A stretch of 64,000 bases of DNA from Trematomus loennbergii (taxonomy: Eukaryota > Chordata > Actinopteri > Perciformes > Nototheniidae), in assembly GCA_012861695.1 (NCBI GenBank), contig JAAOOA010000599.1:184501-248500 (forward strand), in the 5' to 3' direction. Position 1 is the stretch's first letter. The number at the start of each line of letters is the position of its first letter. The position numbers and the translations under genes were made by a program. The notes below the pieces were generated by a model. It saw only the letters and a list, made by a program, of their open reading frames with translations. It searched no databases and was not told where the DNA came from. Of the stretch, positions 55,555 through 64,000 are shown one piece after another.

Positions 55555-56745
55555 ACTTTTGCGGTCATCCAATCCACTAGGTGGCGATGTTGCAAAACAA
55601 CTAGGGTCCTGGGAGTGCGGTCCTGAGAGTGCGGCCTCCGACCATGGATGTATAATAAGAACTGGATACAGCGTGGGAGGCGGGGCCTCATTCATTCCTA
55701 TGAGAGTTGCTCATTCGCGCATGATGATAAAATGGCCCAACTTTTGAGAGAGCGAAACGTCACAGATTACCCGGCATGCCTGAGAAGTACCCGTATGTGC
55801 GCTCATAGCTTTAACCATAACCCCCAAAATGCTCGTTCACATCAAGCACGTCAATTTGCGTACACGTAACAGCACCGCACGTTCATGACAGCATGGTAAT
55901 GTTTGTTATGATAGATTTGATATTAACGAGGCGGCAGTTAGCAGCTAGCGGTTAGCTAGTAATTATGCTAATTTACACATCAATCGTTATGTACTTTTAT
56001 ATTACGCTGTAACAGGATCTAGTGATATCCAAGCAACAGAGCTTCATTTAGCATGAAAGAATTATTGCACTGTATTATATATATATATATTATATATATA
56101 TATACAGTGCAATAAGCTTCTTAGTGCAATAAGAAGCAACAGGGACGTTAATCTACGTCGGTAATATTAACTTTATTTAATACAACATTTACGGTACAAG
56201 ATTTAATCATACAGCCCATGTAGTATAATATTTTACAAATGATGAATTACAGCAAACATGTGCAATATATCCATTATTACAGCTCCGTGGGCTGGCAGTA
56301 AGGCGATATGGGTCCGTTCTTATTGTGCATCCATGGGTAAAGATAAACGCATGTAGTGCTGAACACGTAACATGAACGTGCCGGGCGGCGCGGTCCCGTG
56401 GGTTAGATGCGCGTTCATATGCAGAGGGAAATAACTCAGAATAACGTTATTAGCACATTTTACAACTTGAGGAACGAATGTTTTAATAAGGGCTATACAA
56501 GTGTTCATACTGGGTAGTTTATTTAGTTTAAAAAAAATTATCCAACGATTTACAGACCACTCTTTCCCCATGTAAGTCAATGGGAAAAAGTGTTTCCGGG
56601 CCTGGCAACCAAAAGGAAGTGTAGTACCGCCGTTTGGCCACCACGAATATTTTCATCTGAGTCCGGCGCACTTCCTGGGGGCTTGCCTCCGACGCTGCAG
56701 CTTCATACTATTGCTGCAGGAGGAGGCTGTGGACCCCTGGTGGAG
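55555..56745. mobile_element. Interspersed repeat with an AT palindrome
   Basis: GGTGGCGATGTTGCAAAACA, GAACTGGATACAGCGTGGGA and CATTCATTCCTATGAGAGTT on the left, and TGTAAGTCAATGGGAAAAAG, CCAAAAGGAAGTGTAGTACC on the right, resemble a teleost repeat found near genes. A (TA)n palindrome lies at about 56078-56103. Boundaries are approximate. 54930-55550 is AT-rich with no gene seen. Confidence 0.4.
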
Positions 56746-57479
56746 AGAGAGAGCTGCAGGAAGCAGCATGAAGTAAAAATACTCAAGCAGAGTACTAATA
56801 TCACAAAAATGTATATTAGCACTTATGCATCACTAGGGACGTTTAGGGCCTTTTCATTTTGCTCTATAATCATGTCGTGATTTAATGTTTTATATCAGCT
56901 TTATTTTCAGCCAAACATTTGTTGGTCTTGTTTTCATTTTTAGAAAAATCGACTGCTGTTACAAGTGAATTATTATTATTTGTATTATTATTATTATTTA
57001 TTTTTATTTTATCATTATTATTATTATATATTTTTTCGTTTGGGGTAATTTTAGTATTTATTTTTATATTATCTTATTCTTATTACCCATTTATATGTAT
57101 TTATTTACTTAAACAACAGCAGTGGTAAGGGGTTTTAATGCAAATCGTGCACAGAAAACATGATATATTTAAATACAGTGTGTATGTAATGTACGTGGTT
57201 CCCCACTAGAGGGCAGCATCCTGACACGACTGGGCCTCTTCTGCATCTCATATGTATTGCACTGAAGCTTCACTGTTTGTTGTTTATAAGGAACAATGGA
57301 GGATAACTGTCATTTGATTGTGTCTGGCAAAGTAGTGCTAAGTTACCCCATCATCACCCGTTAAAAAACAACTCATAAATACATTATTCTAAATAAAAAG
57401 TCTCACTGTTACGATCCATATGAGTTTTCACAGTTTTATTTTGAAAGGAGTTCACCCCCTGTCTGTTGTTACTTCCTGT
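56746..57479. other. AT-rich sequence without a supported gene
   Basis: TTATTATTATT-type runs occupy 56968-57070. Nothing else stands out. Confidence 0.5.
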
Positions 57480-57484
57480 CTCTG

Positions 57485-57626
57485 GGTGTTTCTCAATGTC
57501 GAGGACGCTTGCTTGGTAGCACATGTCTTCCGAGTCACTTGCTTCAGAAGCGAGGCAAATCCTTCCTAGCCTCGTAAAAGAAGAATGGTGGCTCTGGAGC
57601 AGCCTTCCTCGACATTGAGAAACACC
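57485..57626. mobile_element. Short MITE, 142 bp
   Basis: The left GGTGTTTCTCAATGTCGAGG is mirrored by CCTCGACATTGAGAAACACC at the right. CTCTG flanks both sides (57480-57484 and 57627-57631). Too short for coding. The superfamily is not assigned. Confidence 0.8.
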
Positions 57627-58149
57627 CTCTGTGTTCCCTCCTGATTGATCACCTGATTGATCACCTGTGTTGTGTGATCAGTCGTCTGTGTATTTCAGTT
57701 CTGCTTTTTATTTCAGTTGCTGTCAGAGTTTATCGAACGTTATCTAGAGAGAGAGAGTTTTGGTTTTCCGCCTTGTTTTGCTCTGTGAGTTCTTGGTTTA
57801 ACGGACAATAAAAGACTATTGTCCGTTACGTTTAAATGACTTGATATTTAAAGAAACGGTCTCCTGCACTTCGGGTCCTGTCACCTGCTACTCTCACCAG
57901 GATGAAACAAGACATTGAAAATGAAGATTGATGCATAAAAAAAGACACAAAAATGACACGTAGTACATGTTATACAAAAACATGTTTATTTGATGTTCCA
58001 ACAATAACATAAACTTGCAATATATCATGTAGTTGCTGCTCAAAAGCCTAACTCACAGATCACAACAGCATGTTACGGAGGCCGACAAAAGCTACTTTAA
58101 CATCCTTTGAGGCGATGAGTCTGATCCACAGAATTAAGTGAGTCGTAGA

Positions 58150-59885
58150 AGGTGGCAGAACTACTCAGATCTTGTAGTAAAAGTAGAAGTACTCAGATCT
58201 TGTACTTGAGTAAAAGTAGAAGTACTCAGATCTTGTACTTGAGTAAAGTAGAAGTACTCAGATCTTGTACTTGGTAAAAGTAGAAGTACTCAGATCTTGT
58301 ACTTGAGTAAAGTAGAAGTACTCAGATCTTGTACTTGAGTCAAAGTAGAAGTACTCAGATCTTGTAGTAAAAGTAGAAGTACTCAGATCTTGTACTTGAG
58401 TCAAAGTAGAAGTACTCAGATCTTGTACTTGAGTAAAAGTAGAAGTACTCAGATCTTGTACTTGAGTAAAGTAGAAGTACTCAGATCTTGTACTTGAGTA
58501 AAAGTAGAAGTACTCAGATCTTGTACTTGAGTCAAAGTAGAAGTACTCAGATCTTGTACTTGAGTAAAAGTAGAAGTACTCAGATCTTGTACTTGAGTAA
58601 AAGTAGAAGTACTCAGATCTTGTACTTTAGTAAAGTACTCAGACCTTGTACTTGAGTAAAAGTAGAAGTACTAGATTTGTACTTGAGTAAAAGTAGAAGT
58701 ACTCAGATCTTGTACTTGGTAAAAGTAGAAGTACTCAGATCTTGTACTTCGGTAAAAGTACTCAGATCTTGTACTTGAGTAAAAGTAGAAGTACTCAGAT
58801 CTTGTCTTGAGTAAAAGTAGAAGTACTCAGATCTTGTACTTGAGTAAAAGTAGAAGTACTCAGACCTTGTACTTGTAAAAGTAAGTACTCAGATCTTGTA
58901 CTTGAGTAAAAGTACTCAGATCTTGTACTTCGGTAAAAGTAGAAGTACTCAGATCTTGTACTTCGGTAAAAGTAGAAGTACTCAGATCTTGTACTTGAGT
59001 AAAAGTAGAAGTATCTCAATCTGTACTTGAGTAAAAGTAGAAGTACTCAGATCTTGTACTTTAGTAAAGTACTCAGATCTTGTACTTGAGTAAAAGTAGA
59101 AGTACTCAGGTCTTGTACTTGAGTAAAAGTAGAAGTACTCAGATATTGTACTTCGTAAAAGTAGAAGTACTCAGATCTTGTTCTTGAGTAAAAAGTAGAA
59201 GTACTCAGATCTTGTAGTAAAAGTAAAGTACTCAGATCTTGTTCTTGATTAAAAGTAGAAGTACTCAGATCTTGTACTTGAGTAAAGTAGAAGTACTCAG
59301 ATATTGTACTTCGGTAAAAGTAGAAGTACTCAGATCTTGTTCTTGAGTAAAAGTAGAAGTACTCAGATCTTGTAGTAAAAGTAGAAGTACTCAGATCTTG
59401 TACTTCAGTAAAAGTAGAAGTACTCAGATCTAGTACTTGAATAAAAGTAGAAGTACTCAGATCTTGTACTTGAGTAAAAGTAGAAGTACTCAGATCTTGT
59501 ACTTGAGTAAAAGTAGAGTACTCAGATCTTGTTACTTGAGTAAAAAGTAGAAGTACTCAGGTCTTGTACTTGAGTAAAAGTAGAAGTACTCAGGTCTTGT
59601 ACTTGAGTAAAAGTAGAAGTACTCAGGTCTTGTACTTGAGTAATAGAAGTACTCAGATGTTGTACTTGAGTAAAAGTAGAAGTACTCAGATCTTGTACTT
59701 GAGTAAAAGTAGAAGTACTCAGGTCTTGTACTTGAGTAAAAGTAGAAGTACTCAGTCTTGTACTTGAGTAAAAGTAGAAGTACTCAGGTCTTGTACTTGA
59801 GTAAAAGTAGAAGTACTCAGATCTTGTACTTGAGTAAAAGTAGAAGTACTCAGGTCTTGTACTTGAGTAAAAGTAGAAGTACCAG
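58150..59885. repeat. 33-bp minisatellite (about 52 copies)
   Basis: The unit is ACTCAGATCTTGTACTTGAG followed by TAAAAGTAGAAGT. Variants lose part of CTTGAGTAAA, and the last third has CAGGTC in place of CAGATC. The flanks (TGTTTCAGTAAAAGTCCTGC, GAAGTAGAAAAGTATTCTCA) are those of a common teleost interspersed repeat. Confidence 0.95.
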
Positions 59886-60224
59886 AGTGTAGGAATACTC
59901 TGTTTCAGTAAAAGTCCTGCATTCAAAATGTTTCCTCAAGTGAAGTAGAAAAGTATTCTCATCAAAATATAGTGAAGTAGCGACAGTAAAAGTAGTCATT
60001 GTGCAGATTGGTCCTTTCAGAATAATTATATGATATGTTTTATAATGATTGATCATGAAAGTGTTCTCAAAGCTGGTAAAGGTGCAGCTAGTTTGAATGA
60101 CTTTGTATACTGCAGGGTAGCTTGTGGATTTACTCCAGGTGGAACTAAAGTCTGATTTAACACTTGATTAGATTTCACATCATTCATCCACATCTGTGAA
60201 GTAACTAAAGGTATTACATACATG

Positions 60225-60378
60225 TAGTGGAGTACAAGTACACCATGTACCTCTGAACTGTAGTGGAGTAGAAGTACACCATGTACCTCTGAACTGTAGT
60301 GGAGTAGAAGTACACCATGTACCTCTGAACTGTAGTGGAGTAGAAGTACACCATGTACCTCTGAACTGTAGTGGGGTA
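60225..60378. repeat. 36-bp minisatellite (4 copies)
   Basis: GTAGTGGAGTAGAAGTACAC followed by CATGTACCTCTGAACT, nearly perfect, in the same type of flanking repeat as the 33-bp array. Confidence 0.92.
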
Positions 60379-60743
60379 GAAGTACAAAGTAGCCTAAAAT
60401 GTAATACTCAGGTACCTCTACATTGTACTTCAGCACAGGACCTGAGTACATGTACTTCGTTACTTTAAACCGGTTTAAATCCATTAAAAGTGAACCCACA
60501 TAATAAAGTGAAGACCAGTATAAACGGGTCTCCAGAGAAATAGACCGGCCTCATCTGAAGATGAACTCTCTGCTGTCAGCCTCAACAATGAGTGTGTGTT
60601 TGGATCTCATTTAGTGAGAGTGACGCAGGCTGCAGCCGTGATGCATTCACAGGCCGTCTGATAATGAGCTCTGTCTTCATGCCTGTCTTTGTCACCAGAG
60701 AGGACAAAAATCTGTTCTGTCGTCCGTTTGTAGGTCACAAGAA

Positions 60744-60904
<161 letters not shown>

Positions 60905-61583
60905 GAGCAATATCAGGGTTTAGATGTGGATTATTGAGCTATACAGTAAATGGTTTGTAGTGAGTAAAATATGTAAATCTGTTTTTCTTCTTGACTTAAA
61001 ATGCTTTCCGTTAAAGGTCAGAAAGAAATTGTTCAAAGCTCCTTTATAAAAAATGGATTGTGCACATCATGCTGCATTAAGTGAAAAGCAAAAGGCAGAT
61101 GCAAAAATGTGTTCATGAAATGAAAGCAACCCAGTTTTTGTGCTGATTTATAAGTTATAATTTAATACTTTTCCTCATATGCATGCAGTGCTCGACTCAT
61201 TTGGTCATCCACAATAATATAATTATATATATTTTTAAACTGACAAGCTGACAACCAGAGTGGAAACAGAATGTGCCATCACAGCATGAGTTCTTCTCTT
61301 GATGACGGTTCTGGAAGCGTTCTCCAAAAGGATCTGCACAATTCTTCGAATGCCTATAAGCTTTTATTCACATGGGTTTTTAAATCTCTTTCCGTCCAGG
61401 TTCAGTTTCCTCGTGGATTCCTGGGAATGTTTTCATCTCTTCCTTTAAAACATTAAACTCAGGAACATGGAAACATTACGTAAGCCAACAAAACTCTTCT
61501 TGGTCAATCCAGAAACCTCCAGGAAGAACCCCGCCGCTTCGGTTTGATTCCTCTCCAGGCCGGGACATTCGCCATCAGTGACT

Positions 61584-61708
61584 CACACACACACACACAC
61601 GCACGCACGCACGCACGCGCGCACACACACACACACACACACTCGCATGCACGCACGCACGCACGCATGCACGCACGCACGCACACACACACACACGCAC
61701 ACACACAC
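61584..61708 (+). repeat. Mixed CA/GCAC microsatellite
   Basis: CA runs alternate with GCACGCAC blocks in a near-symmetric CA, GCAC, CA, GCAC, CA order. Confidence 0.92.
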
Positions 61709-61996
61709 TTCAATGAGTTTCCTCTTGTTCAGATACAGCGTGTGGATGAAACAGCGGTGTTATTGTCTCAAAGTTTCCTGGACCTGTTCAAGGTCAGCAG
61801 CCAGCATGGGGACTTTACAGAGTGTGCATGTGTGTCTGTGTGTGTGTGTGTGTGACTTTAAAACAAGCATGGAGACGAAAGTTTTGAAATATTTTTGTGG
61901 TGTTATTGCGATTTTTTAAAACGTAGAACAGCTGGAAGGATCGGACCCCACAGTTGGTGAAATAAATGCAGGCCTCAAAAGAATGAACACTGGTAT

Positions 61997-62001
61997 GTGT
62001 G

Positions 62002-62059
<58 letters not shown>

Positions 62060-62085
62060 TGTGTGTGGTTGTGGTGTGTGTGTGA
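61997..62085 (+). repeat. (TG)n microsatellite
   Basis: About 85 bp of TG with GTGG interruptions. A short TG run also lies at 61828-61854. Confidence 0.95.
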
Positions 62086-62382
62086 TTGCACTGATGCAAG
62101 TGAAATCCCAACACAATGCACAGCCTGGCTCGTGAGTGTGCAGAAGGAGGAGAAATGTCAGCTGTCACAGCCACAGCTGCCCTCAGATGGAGGATAACGG
62201 CTCACATTTGGTCTCTTTTCAAACCCCACAGTACGGACACATTTTCTATTTGGGCTGAATTCAACCCCAAAAGATGCTCTTACACTCAATGAAGAAACAG
62301 TGAGTCATGAGTCAAATATCAGGTCTATAGCAGTTCAAGATTAATGTCAAAAGAGATATTTCTCACTATTTAGATTACCTTA

Positions 62383-62431
62383 AAGAGGCCCTATTATGCT
62401 TTTTCCTTTTCCTGTGTTCAAAAGGTTTTTT
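62383..62431 (+). mobile_element. Left end of an AAAGAGGCCCTATTATGC-family MITE
   Basis: TTAAAGAGGCCCTATTATGC, then TTTTTCCTTTTCCTGTGTTC, leads directly into array 4, which shows that the array sits inside this element. Confidence 0.6.
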
Positions 62432-63112
62432 AACATCAGCAGAGGAGGACTCTTTAAAGTAGAGACACTACATACTGATATACACCTGAACATCAGCAGG
62501 AGAGAACTCTTTAAAGTAGAGACACTACATACTGATATACACCTGAACATCAGCAGGAGAGGACTCTTTAAAGTAGAGACACTACATTCTGATATACACC
62601 TGAACATCAGCAGGAGAGGACTCTTTAAAGTAGAGACACTACATACTGATATACACCTGAACATCAGCAGGAGAGGACTCTTTAAAGTAGAGACACTACA
62701 TACTGATATACACCTGAACATCAGCAGGAGAGGACTCTTTAAAGTAGAGACACTACATACTGATATACACCTGAACATCATCAGGAGAGAACTCTTTAAA
62801 GTAGAGACACTACATACTGATATACACCTGAACATCAGCAGGAGAGGACTCTTTAAAGTAGAGACACTACATACTGATATACACCTGAACATCAGCAGTA
62901 GAGGACTCTTTAAAGTAGAGACACTACATACTGATATACACCTGAACATCAGCAGGAGAGGACTCTTTAAAGTAGAGACACTACATACTGATATACACCT
63001 GAACATCAGCAGGAGAGGACTCTTTAAAGTAGAGACACTACATACTGATATACACCTGAACATCAGCAGGAGAGGACTCTTTAAAGTAGAGACACTACAT
63101 ACTGATATACAG
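62432..63112 (+). repeat. 57-bp minisatellite array 4 (about 12 copies)
   Basis: Same unit and orientation as arrays 1 and 2. It has a few substitutions (GAGAGAACTC, CATCATCAGG, CTACATTC) and almost no length changes, so both strands stay open. Confidence 0.95.
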
Positions 63113-64000
63113 AATGAGCTTTGAGATGTATACTTGTAATCATGTGACCTACAACCAAAAGCAGAAGAAGAAGCTGACAAACCTCAGAGAGACGAGACAG
63201 CTTTGCAAACTTCCTCTTTCAAAACGTTTGAAAAGGAAACAGGTGGATCAATTTTCGACTCAATGAACACACAACTTCTTTCACAGTCGTCATTCGCGTG
63301 TCACCATCATCCCTCTAACACCTCTTTTATTTCAACATGAAATCATGCTCACCGCAGATGAGTCATTTCTGCCTTCTTGAAGTGAGGGCGAAGACGTTTG
63401 AGGTGAAGTGTGTGTGGGTGAGAAGTGAGATCAAAGCAACTGATACTACGGTATGAACACACACGTTATTGAGGGCACCCCCTTGCTAAGTACGTTTCTT
63501 TAAATGATAAATAATGTGTGTATCTGCCTCCGAAACGCTCCAGAATTAAAGGTGTTTTCCCTCGTCCCATGAGACACCCTTATGGCAAGTTGGACAAAAC
63601 AAACCCAAAATATAACCCCATAGGCTCAACTAATGACACTATAAGGGCTCTTAATAACATTAATTTCTGTATTGATTAATCTGTTGTCCATTTTCTCAAT
63701 TAATTGATCAATTGACTGCTATAGGAGTCCAAAATACTCTTCTTTTTTTTATAATAATAAGTAGGATATTGTCACATTTGGGATTCTTCGACCAACCAAT
63801 ACAGTAGTTGGAGTTTTCAGCCTTAAAAATGAATAAAACGATTCATAATTGATCAAAGTTGTTTCCAATCATTACTGAAATGATTGGAAACAATTCCCTA
63901 AAATAAGGAGATTTGCTGCGTTTAACCGTTTAATATGATAATAAAGATATCCTTGGGGTTTACACTGACAATCCAAGACATTAAAATAGTTTACCTTGGA
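63113..64000. other. No supported feature at the right edge
   Basis: Mixed sequence without exons, arrays or clear transposon ends. AT-rich after 63640. Confidence 0.5.

Overview
The window looks like nuclear DNA from a ray-finned (teleost) fish. It has split genes with GT/AG introns, long CA/TG microsatellites, several short terminal-inverted-repeat transposon families of teleost type, a tRNA-derived SINE and many minisatellites. I identify three host genes. letmd1 (minus strand) has its start codon at 12200 and runs off the left edge. gtsf1 (plus strand) spans 14523-20255. nr4a1 (minus strand) has its CDS at 28485-34735, a non-coding first exon near 37.6 kb and a clear CRE/TATA promoter. 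The human orthologues of all three lie in 12q13, so this is a conserved syntenic block.

Layout. 1-12.2 kb: letmd1, whose third intron (1069-9408) holds a roughly 4 kb LTR retroelement, a GC-rich Harbinger-type MITE and two arrays of a 57-bp minisatellite. 12.2-12.5 kb: a 45-bp minisatellite directly upstream of the letmd1 start. 14.5-20.3 kb: gtsf1, with a minisatellite-bearing mobile element in intron 3. 20.3-28.4 kb: intergenic, with a 38-bp array, a 72-bp array and two copies of an AAAGGGGACCTATCATGC MITE. 28.5-37.8 kb: nr4a1, with 37-bp and 22-bp arrays and a CA-rich intron. 37.8-45 kb: SINE and LINE pieces, a third 57-bp array, and a 38-bp array with nested MITEs. 45.4-46.6 kb: a small THAP-like gene fragment. 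47.2-54.9 kb: two adjacent transposon-type genes, one with SWIM, SAP and KDZ/Zisupton-like transposase parts, the other a Ulp1/C48-type protease gene carrying a 24-bp coding minisatellite. 55-64 kb: interspersed repeats, a 33-bp array, microsatellites and a fourth 57-bp array.

Two themes stand out. First, the exons of all three host genes splice in perfect phase but contain about twelve single-base losses and no gains. The minisatellites show the same kind of loss. This points to uncorrected deletion errors in the sequence rather than dead genes. Second, several transposon families carry an internal segment amplified into a minisatellite, so this locus looks like a place where mobile elements seed tandem arrays.

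The host genes do not form a pathway. LETMD1 is a mitochondrial membrane protein, GTSF1 is a piRNA-pathway cofactor, and NR4A1 is an immediate-early orphan nuclear receptor. All calls are from reading the sequence by eye, without database searches.
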